A stretch of DNA of 64,000 nt, taken from SIG307 sp045596385 (GTDB taxonomy: Bacteria > Bacillota > Clostridia > Lachnospirales > Lachnospiraceae). A program made the position numbers and the translations under genes. Position 1 is the first letter of the stretch. Each line of letters begins with the position of its first letter. The notes beneath the pieces were generated by a model. It searched no databases. It worked only from the letters and a program-made list of their open reading frames with translations, and had not been told where the DNA came from. Positions 1 through 8,238 of this stretch are shown here, one piece after another. The stretch spans positions 124,001 to 188,000 of the forward strand of contig JAZOCC010000024.1 of NCBI GenBank assembly GCA_045596385.1. Direction: 5' to 3'.

Positions 1-1
1 A

Positions 2-643
2 AAGGTAACAGGATTTGACTACTTATGGTGTGCATTATATGCATTCGCAAGTGTGGCTTTTGAGTTATTGGTAGTAGCAGTGGAAGGGATGATGGGGATT
101 GAAATGAACAATTTTACAACGATGCAGAATATTGTTCATTGGTTGATTACAATTGTCGGATGGGTTCTGTTAGGAATTTTGGTAATATATATCGGGAAGC
201 GAACAACGGGTTTTGATATATGGGAGCGTGGCAGTAAGATGCTACCGTGGCAATATATTGCAATCATTGTCTGTTTTGCTGTCAATATTATTGCTAAGTA
301 CTTGGAGTGGGATGGATTTAAAGTGGTTTCGGAATGGAATGCCAGAGGACCGTTGTTGTTTGTGTTTCAATACATCTATTATTTGGCGGAAGGCTTTTTG
401 ATTTCCCTCATTATTGTGTTCGGGCAAAAGGCTTGTGAGAAATGGTTTCATAATGAGAAAATACCATATGGTGGAATCGTCCTCGGTTTAACTTGGGGAT
501 TGGCACATATTTTTACAAAGGGGAGCTTGGTTGTCGGACTTCTCTCGGCTGTTGGGGGCTTTCTGTTTGGAGCCGTTTATTTGTTGGTGAACAAAGATTA
601 CAGAAAGGCGTTACCGATAATTACATTACTTTTTATTCTTTAG
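2..643 (+). CDS. CPBP-like integral membrane protein, 5' end cut by window
   Basis: The reading frame is already open at the left edge, so the true start lies outside; a GTG at 53 is only an internal candidate. The product has about five to six hydrophobic segments. The segment LAEGFLISLIIVFGQKACE followed by GLTWGLAHIF has the layout of CPBP (CAAX protease/bacteriocin-processing) proteins, whose second motif carries a His in a membrane helix. The usual EExxxR motif is not visible, so peptidase activity is doubtful. It may be an immunity-type or divergent relative. The fold call is inference. Confidence 0.55.
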   Translation, partial: KVTGFDYLWCALYAFASVAFELLVVAVEGMMGIEMNNFTTMQNIVHWLITIVGWVLLGILVIYIGKRTTGFDIWERGSKMLPWQYIAIIVCFAVNIIAKYLEWDGFKVVSEWNARGPLLFVFQYIYYLAEGFLISLIIVFGQKACEKWFHNEKIPYGGIVLGLTWGLAHIFTKGSLVVGLLSAVGGFLFGAVYLLVNKDYRKALPIITLLFIL

Positions 644-683
644 TACATACCGGATATAAGGTTATTTTATTCAAGGAGGTTTT

Positions 684-1739
684 ATGAAAAGCGGAAAGGT
701 TTCGGACACCGCACTGCGGCGGTCCATTCTAAAAGAAGTACAAAAAGTGAATCAGGGAACCCTTTCGCCGATGGTTGGAAGTGGTGCAGGCGTGGTTCCG
801 AATTGCCATGTGTCCGGTGGGCTGGCACGAGCCTCTATGCAGACCGTATCGGGAGAAGGTCTTTTAACGGCCTATCTGGCGGCAGTACGGGCGGCAAACA
901 GCCTGGCGGCAAAGGGAGCAACACCGCAGTTGGCATCCATTGCCATTACGGTGCCGGAGTCCATGGACGAAAGAGACCTGCGAAAGATGCACGAACGCTA
1001 CTGTGACTATTTGCAGAAGCATGACATAAAGATAGTCGGCGGTCATACGGCGGTAAGTGCCGTGGTGACGGAACCGGTGGTTTCGGTACAGATGTGGGGC
1101 GCCGACGTGGTTCCGGGAGCGGAAAAAAGCGAGGGCAGACGAAAAGAATCGGTAGGCAAGGTCATAGACAATCCGGAAGCTTTCCTCGGCCTCGACATTG
1201 TCATGACGAAATCCTGCGGTCTCGGTGGTACGGCCCTTTTGGCAGGGCATTTTACCGACGAACTTGCTACCAGATATCCGCGTCGTTTCATTGAGAGAGC
1301 GGCAGAGTTCCTTTCTGAAACGGAGAAGAACGAGGAAGGTTATTTGGCTACGGCGGACGGTGCGATATATGTCCATGCGGCAGCGGAAGGCGGCGTCTTC
1401 GGAGCTCTTTGGGAACTGGCGGAATATGCGCAGTGCGGTTTAGAAATTGATTTGCCGGCCATACCGATTTTGCAGGAAACTGTAGAGATTTGTGAGTACT
1501 TTGATGTAAACCCGTACCAGCTGCGGACAGAAGGTGTATTCTTAATTCTGACGGAGCACGGCGGAAGACTTTGCGAAGTTTTGGGAGAAAAGGGCATACC
1601 GGCGGCAGTCATCGGAAAGACGGTACCGGGACTTGACCGGGCGGTGCGAAACGGCGAGGAAGTAAGGTATCTGGAACCGAACCGTGTGGAAGAGTATGAG
1701 CGGGTCATGGCACAGAAGAGAAACGTAAAAGAGAAATAA
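684..1739 (+). CDS. AIR synthase (PurM/HypE/ThiL-like) family protein
   Basis: 351 aa, preceded by a strong AAGGAGG about 5 bases before the ATG. The segment with AVRAANSLAAKGATP (about residues 67-81) and the IVGGHTAV motif (117-124) match the ATP-binding N-terminal half of the PurM superfamily, where the GGH turn lies by the nucleotide. The second half has the alpha/beta layout of the C-terminal PurM domain. It ends in NVKEK and lacks the C-terminal Pro-Arg-Ile-Cys tail of HypE, and no hydrogenase genes are near, so it is not HypE. The substrate is unknown. It lies 88 bp before an Lrp-family regulator. Confidence 0.8.
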   Translation: MKSGKVSDTALRRSILKEVQKVNQGTLSPMVGSGAGVVPNCHVSGGLARASMQTVSGEGLLTAYLAAVRAANSLAAKGATPQLASIAITVPESMDERDLRKMHERYCDYLQKHDIKIVGGHTAVSAVVTEPVVSVQMWGADVVPGAEKSEGRRKESVGKVIDNPEAFLGLDIVMTKSCGLGGTALLAGHFTDELATRYPRRFIERAAEFLSETEKNEEGYLATADGAIYVHAAAEGGVFGALWELAEYAQCGLEIDLPAIPILQETVEICEYFDVNPYQLRTEGVFLILTEHGGRLCEVLGEKGIPAAVIGKTVPGLDRAVRNGEEVRYLEPNRVEEYERVMAQKRNVKEK

Positions 1740-1827
1740 GCGCAAAAGATGCCATAGACGGTAAGCAGAATGCAAAACAAAGAATAAAACAAAATAGAGT
1801 AAAGATTATAAAAAGGAGGATATTCCC

Positions 1828-2313
1828 ATGCGTGAAGAAATTTTAAAGACATTGGATAAAAACAGCAAGGTCGCGGAAAGCGATTTGGCCAAGATGTTAG
1901 GCATGACCGAAGAAGAGGTCCATGCGGAGATTAAGAAATTAGAGGCGGAGCATGTAATTTGCGGCTATCCGACCCTCATTAACTGGGATGCCACCACCGA
2001 GGAGCGCGTGACGGCGTTGATCGAAGTAAAGGTAACCCCGCAACGCGGTCAGGGCTTTGATAAGATTGCGGAGCGTATTTATCGTTATGACGAGGTAGAG
2101 TCGGTGTATTTGATGTCCGGCGGCTTTGATTTGACTGTCATTATCGAGGGCAAGAGCATGCGTGAGGTGGCAAACTTCGTTTCCCAGAAGCTGGCACCGA
2201 TGGAAGCGGTTCTTTCCACCGGAACCCATTTTGTTTTGAAAAAATATAAAGAGCACGGCCTTCCGCTGGTATCCGAAGGCGGCAGTGATGAAAGGATGTT
2301 GGTGACCCCATGA
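1828..2313 (+). CDS. Lrp/AsnC family transcriptional regulator
   Basis: 161 aa. Residues 1-60 form the AsnC-type winged helix-turn-helix (KVAESDLAKMLGMTEEEVHAEI). Residues about 65-145 form the RAM ligand-binding fold, with the typical YLMSGGFDLTVIIEGK strand-turn. RBS AAGGAGG lies 8 bases before the ATG. The stop overlaps the start of the next gene by 4 bases, so the regulator and the aminotransferase are translationally coupled. It probably senses an amino acid and controls its own operon; the ligand is not visible. Confidence 0.93.
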   Translation: MREEILKTLDKNSKVAESDLAKMLGMTEEEVHAEIKKLEAEHVICGYPTLINWDATTEERVTALIEVKVTPQRGQGFDKIAERIYRYDEVESVYLMSGGFDLTVIIEGKSMREVANFVSQKLAPMEAVLSTGTHFVLKKYKEHGLPLVSEGGSDERMLVTP

Positions 2314-3470
2314 GAAACCCGTTGAATGAGAAAGTACAAGTAATGAAGCCTTCGGGCATTCGTAAGTTTTTTGATATCGTAAGCGAGATGAAGGATGCTA
2401 TTTCCCTCGGTGTGGGCGAGCCGGATTTTGAGACGCCGTGGCACATCAGAGAAGAGGCAATTTATTCCTTAGAGAAGGGCAGAACCGTATACACCTCTAA
2501 TGCAGGTCTGAAGGAACTGAAGGTAGAGGTTTGTAATTATTTGAAGCGCCGTTACGGATTGGAATATCCGGACAAAAACGTGCTGGTCACCATCGGCGGC
2601 AGTGAAGCAATTGATGCTGCGCTTCGTGCCATGGTAGACCCGGGGGACGAAGTATTGATTCCTGAGCCGTGCTACGTTTCCTACGTACCGTGTGTGGCAC
2701 TGGCAGACGGTGTGCCGGTAACTATCGAACTTAAGGCAGAAAATGAGTTCCGTTTGACCAAGCAGGAGCTTCTTAATGCCATTACCGATAAGACGAAGAT
2801 TCTCATTATGCCGTTCCCGAACAATCCGACCGGTGCCATTATGGAGGAGAAGGATTTACGGGAGATTGCAGAGGTTGTGGTGGAAAAGGACTTATTTGTC
2901 ATTTCTGACGAGATTTATTCCGAGTTAACCTACGGAAGGAACCACGTTTCCATCGCTTCCATGCCGGGCATGAAGGAGCGTACCATCGTAATTAACGGTT
3001 TTTCCAAGTCTTATGCAATGACCGGATGGCGTCTGGGCTATGCGGTAGGACCGGAAGAAATCATTACCCAGATGATTAAAATCCACCAGTTTGCCATCAT
3101 GTGCGCACCGACCACCAGCCAGTATGCGGCTGTAGAAGCATTAAAGAACGGTGATCCGGACGTGGAGATGATGCGTGATGCATACGACAAGCGTAGAAAG
3201 TTTTTGGTGGCACGTCTTCGCGAAATCGGTTTGGAGTGCTTTGAGCCGTACGGTGCCTTTTATGTATTCCCGTGTATCAAGGGCTTCGGCATGACCTCCG
3301 AGGAGTTTGCGACGAAGTTACTTGAGGAAGAAAAGCTGGCAATTGTACCGGGAACCGCATTCGGTGATTGCGGCGAAGGTTTCCTTCGTATTTCCTATGC
3401 ATATTCCATCGAGCAGTTGAAGGAAGCACTGAACCGTATGGAGAGCTTTGTAAAGAGACATAGAAAATAG
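2310..3470 (+). CDS. Class I/II pyridoxal-phosphate aminotransferase
   Basis: 386 aa, usual length for aspartate-aminotransferase-like enzymes (fold type I). It shows GVGEPDFETP near the N-terminus, the FPNNPTG motif (169-175), SDEIYSELTY (199-208) with the cofactor-binding Asp and Tyr, and FSKSYAMTGWRLGY with the Schiff-base Lys at 233. It resembles the PatA/AlaA-type aminotransferases often paired with Lrp regulators in Clostridia. Its ATG overlaps the end of the Lrp gene. Amino-acid specificity cannot be read from the sequence. A strong terminator follows. Confidence 0.93.
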   Translation: MRNPLNEKVQVMKPSGIRKFFDIVSEMKDAISLGVGEPDFETPWHIREEAIYSLEKGRTVYTSNAGLKELKVEVCNYLKRRYGLEYPDKNVLVTIGGSEAIDAALRAMVDPGDEVLIPEPCYVSYVPCVALADGVPVTIELKAENEFRLTKQELLNAITDKTKILIMPFPNNPTGAIMEEKDLREIAEVVVEKDLFVISDEIYSELTYGRNHVSIASMPGMKERTIVINGFSKSYAMTGWRLGYAVGPEEIITQMIKIHQFAIMCAPTTSQYAAVEALKNGDPDVEMMRDAYDKRRKFLVARLREIGLECFEPYGAFYVFPCIKGFGMTSEEFATKLLEEEKLAIVPGTAFGDCGEGFLRISYAYSIEQLKEALNRMESFVKRHRK

Positions 3471-3482
3471 TGATTTGATGTT

Positions 3483-3527
3483 AAAAGGAGTTATCCCGTA
3501 AATATGTGGAGATAACTCCTTTTCCTA
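3483..3527 (+). terminator. Rho-independent terminator after the aminotransferase
   Basis: Perfect 13-bp inverted repeat AAAAGGAGTTATC / GATAACTCCTTTT with a 15-base loop. The 3' arm ends in a T run. It closes the Lrp-aminotransferase operon. Confidence 0.85.
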
Positions 3528-3540
3528 TTGGGAGGGTAAA

Positions 3541-3867
3541 ATGATACAATTAAAAGAGGAGAAATTTTATACACTGCTTCGGTTTTTCTTTTCGGACTTC
3601 TTTTGCGAGGGTTTGGAAAAGGCGGTAGCGGATGAAGAAGTATCGGTGGTGACGTTGTTTCGTGGGATGGAGTTTTTCTTTGATTTGGTGAAAGAACAGG
3701 GGATTGAGTTTCCGTACATGTCAATTGAAGACTATATTACAAAGATATACAGTGACGGAGAAACGATGTATAAGAAACTTTTGGAACGGTATGAACGTGA
3801 AATCAAAGAGTATCACGGGAAAGAGATGCGTTTCGAGGAGCTGTTTGGAAGGTTGGAGTTGTTCTAA
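3541..3867 (+). CDS. Hypothetical acidic protein, 108 aa
   Basis: Not recognised. 108 aa, acidic and aromatic-rich (FFFSDFF, MEFFFDLVKEQG), predicted mostly helical, without signal peptide or membrane segment. The ATG follows GGGAGGGTAAA, a good RBS. It stands alone between the terminator of the aminotransferase operon and the hicAB promoter. No function is proposed. Confidence 0.6.
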   Translation: MIQLKEEKFYTLLRFFFSDFFCEGLEKAVADEEVSVVTLFRGMEFFFDLVKEQGIEFPYMSIEDYITKIYSDGETMYKKLLERYEREIKEYHGKEMRFEELFGRLELF

Positions 3868-4155
3868 CATTCAATCGAATAAATGAAACGGAGCACCTTG
3901 ATTTTACAGGATTTGTTGATGTTTTTTGTCGTTTTTTTCGGTTGTGCATATTCTACAAAATTCCATGTTTTTTTCAGTACATGTGCCAAGTTGATTTTGT
4001 CGGTTATCCGTGTTATGCTTAATGTAAGAGAGTCGCTTTATAATTTAATGGAGCATGCTTTTCCGACACTCGTACAGGTGTCAAGTATATTATTTTGCTC
4101 TGTCTCTTCGGTGGTGTCTCACCGCTTTATACCCAATTAGTTTTTTTAAAAATTA
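3868..4155. other. Gap with no supported gene
   Basis: T-rich on the + strand. It carries an 85-codon open frame (3883-4140) without an RBS and with an implausible, Phe/Val/Ser-rich composition. I see no convincing gene, RNA or terminator here. Confidence 0.5.
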
Positions 4156-4185
4156 TTGACAGGATGCGTATATTATGCGTATAAT
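4156..4185 (+). promoter_or_regulatory. hicAB promoter with direct-repeat operator
   Basis: TTGACA (4156-4161), 18-bp spacer, TATAAT (4180-4185). The spacer and -10 carry two copies of ATGCGTAT (4164-4171 and 4175-4182) exactly 11 bp apart, one helical turn. This suits binding of a dimeric repressor such as HicB; that assignment is inference. Confidence 0.75.
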
Positions 4186-4208
4186 GTGGTTATAGGGGAG
4201 GACAATAA

Positions 4209-4382
4209 ATGAAAACAAAAGACCTCATTAAACTCTTGGAGAAAAACGGATGGACGTTTAAACGCCATGGTGCCAATCATGATATCTACGTGAAAGGCAG
4301 AGAGAGGGAAAGCATTGTGAGGCATAAGGAAACGGATGAAGAGTTGGCAAGGTCAATTATTAAGAGACACGGTTTGAAATAG
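4209..4382 (+). CDS. hicA: HicA-type toxin (mRNA interferase)
   Basis: 57 aa, starting MKTKDLIKLLEKNGW and containing FKRHGANHDIY, the dsRBD-like HicA fold with the conserved catalytic His in G-x-x-H/D context (residue 24). HicA toxins cleave mRNA independently of the ribosome and are neutralised by HicB. RBS GGGGAGG lies upstream of the ATG. The TAG at 4380-4382 lies 45 bp before hicB. The toxin-first order and length are typical of the family. Confidence 0.9.
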   Translation: MKTKDLIKLLEKNGWTFKRHGANHDIYVKGRERESIVRHKETDEELARSIIKRHGLK

Positions 4383-4427
4383 CTGGGTTCTGTTTGGGCT
4401 ATAATATATATATAAGGAGGAAGCACT

Positions 4428-4829
4428 ATGAGAAAGGCTTATCCGATTGTTATGACACAAGGGAAAGAGCATATGATTGTTTATGTTCCCGATTTTAATA
4501 TTAATACGCAGGGAAAGGATATTCCCGATGCGATTGAGATGGCAAGAGATGCAATCGGCCTTATGGGGATTGATATGGAGGATGAAGGGGAATCACTGCC
4601 GGAAGCCTCTACGTTTACGGCAGTGCAAGAAAAGGTGTCGGAAGGTGCTATTGTTTCGTTGGTGGATGTTGACTTTACGGAATATCGCAGAAAGAATGAC
4701 TTGCGAGCAGTAAAGAAGAATTGTACAATTCCGTCGTGGCTTAGTTTTGAAGCGGAGCGGGCAGGGATTAACTTTTCTGCGGTTTTGCAGGCGGCGTTGA
4801 AAAGAGAGCTGAATATTGTGGGAAGATAA
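4428..4829 (+). CDS. hicB: HicB-type antitoxin with C-terminal ribbon-helix-helix
   Basis: 133 aa. The N-terminal half (MRKAYPIVMT, YVPDFNINTQGKDIPDAIEMARDAIGL) is the partial RNase-H-like HicB fold that binds HicA. The C-terminal part (TIPSWLSFEAERAGINFSAV followed by LQAALKREL) is a ribbon-helix-helix DNA-binding domain, which suggests autoregulation at the direct repeats in the promoter. RBS AAGGAGG precedes the ATG. A CARF-nuclease gene starts only 25 bp downstream. Confidence 0.92.
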   Translation: MRKAYPIVMTQGKEHMIVYVPDFNINTQGKDIPDAIEMARDAIGLMGIDMEDEGESLPEASTFTAVQEKVSEGAIVSLVDVDFTEYRRKNDLRAVKKNCTIPSWLSFEAERAGINFSAVLQAALKRELNIVGR

Positions 4830-4854
4830 AAGAACAGAAGATAGGAGAACTGCC

Positions 4855-6063
4855 ATGGTTGTTAATTTTGAATTTCTCGGAATGGAATCGGTGGAAAACG
4901 TCATTACCTGTATGCACTATAAGGTGGATAAGGTCGTGTATTTCGGTTACCCGGAAATGGTAAACGCAAAGAAGGCAAGAACAGAGAAGTTTCTTCGGAA
5001 ACGCTGTAAGGTCAAGGAAGTGGTGTTTCACTCTTTGCCGAGAGGCGGTTTGCAGGAAATGCTCGGGATTATGCGTCGGGCGATTGAGTTGGAGAAAAGC
5101 CGCGGAAACGAGATGTTCTTTGATATTACCGGGGGTGAGAACCTGATCTTGGTGGCATTCGGTATGTTGGCAGGCGAATACGATACGCCGATGCATCAGT
5201 TTGATGTGAGAGAGAATCGGTTGATTGAACTGGATGAAGGCTCCAAGCGGAGAATTAACCGGGATGTGCCGGAACAGAACATCGTATTTACCTTGGACAG
5301 CTTTATTGAGCTTAAGGGCGGTGTGGTAAATCACTCCCTGCACAAGGATGTAAAGGCAATTAAGAATAAGGACTTTTCCGTGGATGTGGACAAAATCTGG
5401 CAGGTGGCGAAGCGTCATTGGGACAACTGGAATCAGTTCTCGAATTTTCTGGGAAAGAACATGGTAGAGGATTACAGCCTCCGGGTGGATATGCCCATGA
5501 ATGAGGTGCATAAGGCCTTGAATGAGCCGTATTCCGGTATCCGGAAGATGTCGGAGTTAAATCGTATCGTAGACGATTTTAAGCAGGTGGGCATTTTGAG
5601 AGATGTGGACCATAAAGGAGACCGGTATCGCTTTACCTTTAAAAACGAGACGGTAAAGAGTTGCTTGATGGACGGTGGAAGCATCTTGGAGCTGTACACC
5701 TATAAGAAAGAGAAGGAACGCAGTACCGATTGTCGCGTGGGCGTGCATTTGGACTGGGACGGTGTGGTGCAGTCCAAGGGCATGGATGTGTTAAACGAAA
5801 TCGATGTACTGACCATCACCGGCAATGTGCCGACCTTTATCTCCTGTAAAGGAGGAAAACTGGGCTCCCACCAGACGTTACATGCGTTGTATGAGCTGGA
5901 AACCGTAACGAGACGGTTTGGCGGAAAGTACGCAAAAAAGGTGCTGGTTACCGCAAGACCTCTCGGCCGGACCTATATGGAACGGGCAGAGGAGTTGCGG
6001 ATTGAGGTGCGATGCGAGGTGGAGCAGGACAGAAAGGCAAATAAGGGGCAGCAGAAAAGATGA
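4855..6063 (+). CDS. Card1/Can2-like CARF-domain nuclease (DUF1887-type)
   Basis: 402 aa from the ATG at 4855 (RBS AGGAGA); an ATG at 4816 would overlap hicB. The N-terminal domain carries DITGGENLILVAFG (90-103), the nucleotide-binding loop pattern of CARF domains that sense cyclic oligoadenylates. A winged-helix-like middle (about 185-265) follows. The C-terminal PD-(D/E)xK nuclease core shows E279 (GSILELY), NEIDVL with D317, and FISCK with K332. The layout matches Card1/Can2 effectors of type III CRISPR systems, which cut nucleic acid when the ligand binds. The residue two before K332 is Ser rather than Glu. No CRISPR array, Cas10 or cas gene is in the window. Confidence 0.85.
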   Translation: MVVNFEFLGMESVENVITCMHYKVDKVVYFGYPEMVNAKKARTEKFLRKRCKVKEVVFHSLPRGGLQEMLGIMRRAIELEKSRGNEMFFDITGGENLILVAFGMLAGEYDTPMHQFDVRENRLIELDEGSKRRINRDVPEQNIVFTLDSFIELKGGVVNHSLHKDVKAIKNKDFSVDVDKIWQVAKRHWDNWNQFSNFLGKNMVEDYSLRVDMPMNEVHKALNEPYSGIRKMSELNRIVDDFKQVGILRDVDHKGDRYRFTFKNETVKSCLMDGGSILELYTYKKEKERSTDCRVGVHLDWDGVVQSKGMDVLNEIDVLTITGNVPTFISCKGGKLGSHQTLHALYELETVTRRFGGKYAKKVLVTARPLGRTYMERAEELRIEVRCEVEQDRKANKGQQKR

Positions 6064-6069
6064 TATTGC

Positions 6070-6112
6070 GAGGAGACGTACTTCTATTCGAAGTCACGTC
6101 TTCTCTTTTTTT
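6070..6112 (+). terminator. Terminator of the hicAB-CARF operon
   Basis: Stem GAGGAGACGTACTTC with GAAGTCACGTCTTCTC (one bulge), short loop and a run of seven T. Confidence 0.85.
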
Positions 6113-6139
6113 GCATATCTTACCCTTAGAACCTGATTT

Positions 6140-7945
6140 ATGAGGTGTCTTATGGCGGCTTGTAGGGAAGCGGTGATTTCTAACGATTATAAAGGATTCG
6201 GTCTTCCGAACCGTGGGAGTGACGAAGAAGTGGCGCAGCTTCTTCAGGCGGATTGTGTCCGAAGGGTATCGGACAATCTGGCCTTTGCCTATTTTTATTA
6301 TCCGGAACCGGAACTGGGGGGACGGGAGTTTCCTTTCGGCATCATGCAAAAGTGTTATGGTCTTCTTTCGGAAGAGGAACTGGCGGCGTCCGGCGTGTTG
6401 CAGCTCCGGGAAGGACCGTTGACCAATTTTTACGGAAGCGGTGTTTTGCTCGGATTTGTGGATACAGGAATAAATTTTGTCGATGATGTATTCCGGAATG
6501 CCGACGGCAGTACAAGGTTGGTAGGATTATGGGATCAGACGTTGGAGGTACCGGAAGCGTTGCGTGAGGACGAGGGGCAACAATCGTTACCGGATGAGGA
6601 GCGGGAAATCTACGGTAGGGAAGGAAAAACCACCGCTGATTACGCTTTTTACGGCAGGGAGTTTTCCGAGGAGGATATTAACCTTGCCTTGCAATCGGAG
6701 AATCCTTACGAGGTAATCCCTTCCCGGGATGAAAACGGTCACGGGAGTGCTCTGGTGCGGGCGGCTGCGGCAAGTGAGCAGCGGATCAGCGGCTTGGAGC
6801 AAGGGGAGCAGGAACCGGTACAGGGGAGAACGGCAGAAAGTCTCTACGGCGGTGTTGCCCCTCTGGCTTCCATTGCCATGGTAAAGCTGAAACAGGCAAA
6901 ACCTTATTTGCGTGACTTCTGGCAAATTCCCGATAGTGCGTTTTGCGTAGCGGAGGAAGATATTATTTACGGGGTGGAATGGCTCCTTGCGGTAGCAGGA
7001 AGGGAGAATATGCCGCTGGTGCTTTGTATCGCTCTTGGGAGCAATCAGGGGAATCATACCGGACAAACGGTGCTTTCCCGGTATTTGGATGACATAGCAC
7101 AGATACCGGGAGTCTGTGTCTGCACAGCGGCAGGAAACGAAGGCGGTACCGGGCATCATTTTTTCGGAAGAGTGCAGGGAGACGGGTATGAAGAGGTAGA
7201 GATTAACGTGGAAGAAGGGGAAGAAGGATTTTCTACGGAACTTTGGGCGGTAGATCCGGATTTGTTTACCGTAGAGATTATTTCTCCGGCAGGGGAGGTG
7301 ATTCCGCGAATTCAGGGTAGACCCACTGTGAACCGATTGTACCGGTTGTATTTTGAAGGGGGAACAATCTGGATTCAGTCGAATTTGTATGATCAGTCGG
7401 TGGGAACGCAAGGCATCTGGATACGCTTTGCCGGACCGGCAGCGGGCGTGTGGAGAATCCGGGTGTATGCAGAGGGAGAGTTTTCGAAAGCTTTTCACAT
7501 GTGGCTTCCTGTGCGGAACTTTTTGTTGGAGGAGACCGCTTTTTTGCGTCCGGACCCTTATGTGCAGATCTGCGACCCGGGAGCGGCAAGGGAAGTGCTG
7601 ACTTTTACGGCATATGATGTGATTAGCGGGAGTTTGTATACGGGTGCATCTTATGGATATACGGCGGACAACAAAAGAAAGCCGGACCTGGCGGCACCGA
7701 AAGGAGAAGTCCTTTATGAGGGAACCGGCATGGCAACGGCTTTTGGAGCCGGATGTGCGGCGCTGGTGTTTGAGGCAGCCATCCGACAGGAAAATTATGT
7801 GATTTTAGATACTCTCGTGATAAAACGGCTGTTTACCGCCTCCGCCGAACGGGATGGACGAGAATATCCGAACCGGGAATGGGGCTACGGAAAACTGGAC
7901 GTATACGGAGTGTTTGTCCGTACGCCGGGCAGGGTTTTGACGTAG
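6140..7945 (+). CDS. Csp-type S8 subtilase-like protein with catalytic Ser replaced by Gly (pseudoprotease)
   Basis: 601 aa, no signal peptide. The Csp-like subtilase core is clear: GFVDTGINF with D108, RLVGLWDQT (typical of Csp proteins), ENGHGSALVRAAA with H201, and TAAGNEGG with N333 for the oxyanion hole. The canonical GTSMA-P motif reads GTGMATAFGAG, so the nucleophile position 530 is Gly (codon GGC). A jelly-roll-like insert fills about 345-465. In the C. difficile germination regulator CspC the same position is also Gly. The protein is therefore probably a pseudoprotease with a scaffold or sensing role; a link to spore germination is inference. Confidence 0.85.
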   Translation: MRCLMAACREAVISNDYKGFGLPNRGSDEEVAQLLQADCVRRVSDNLAFAYFYYPEPELGGREFPFGIMQKCYGLLSEEELAASGVLQLREGPLTNFYGSGVLLGFVDTGINFVDDVFRNADGSTRLVGLWDQTLEVPEALREDEGQQSLPDEEREIYGREGKTTADYAFYGREFSEEDINLALQSENPYEVIPSRDENGHGSALVRAAAASEQRISGLEQGEQEPVQGRTAESLYGGVAPLASIAMVKLKQAKPYLRDFWQIPDSAFCVAEEDIIYGVEWLLAVAGRENMPLVLCIALGSNQGNHTGQTVLSRYLDDIAQIPGVCVCTAAGNEGGTGHHFFGRVQGDGYEEVEINVEEGEEGFSTELWAVDPDLFTVEIISPAGEVIPRIQGRPTVNRLYRLYFEGGTIWIQSNLYDQSVGTQGIWIRFAGPAAGVWRIRVYAEGEFSKAFHMWLPVRNFLLEETAFLRPDPYVQICDPGAAREVLTFTAYDVISGSLYTGASYGYTADNKRKPDLAAPKGEVLYEGTGMATAFGAGCAALVFEAAIRQENYVILDTLVIKRLFTASAERDGREYPNREWGYGKLDVYGVFVRTPGRVLT

Positions 7946-8003
7946 AGACTGTCGCATGCACAGAGGCATCGGTGTGCTCTTTTTTCTTTATTTCAAGTAA
8001 GTA

Positions 8004-8229
8004 GAACCCCGTGAATTTTTTTCCTCTTTGAACTTTACGCAGGATAGTAGACTTTCTTATTACTTCGATTGTTTGTCAGCAACGCACGGACAGGAGGTCC
8101 GGGCGAGCCCGCCATAAGGCATGGATGCCGCATCAGGGCGGTTGCGTGATTTGATTATATGTTTTCCCGAAGTAATTAGAAAGACTCTATCCGGAGTACG
8201 AGAAAAGAGGAAAAAAATTCACGGGGTTC
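8004..8229. repeat. Long inverted-repeat element (226 bp, MITE-like or structured RNA)
   Basis: A perfect 26-bp inverted repeat (8004-8029 with 8204-8229, outer end GAACCCCGTGAATT) continues inwards imperfectly: GGATAGTAGACTTTCTTATT pairs with the complement of the stretch at 8173-8192. The GC-rich centre holds CGGACAGGAGGTCCG and a CAACGCA/TGCGTTG-type pairing. No coding sequence is convincing inside. No clear target duplication is seen at the edges. Confidence 0.6.
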
Positions 8230-8238
8230 GGTTATTGT

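Noticed and set aside
3883..4140. 85-codon open frame between the 108-aa gene and hicA
   Set aside because: No RBS, odd Phe/Ser/Val composition and no conserved pattern; judged non-coding.
4816..4854. Earlier ATG for the CARF nuclease gene
   Set aside because: It would lie inside hicB and add charged residues absent from the CARF fold; the ATG at 4855 has an RBS and gives the expected start.
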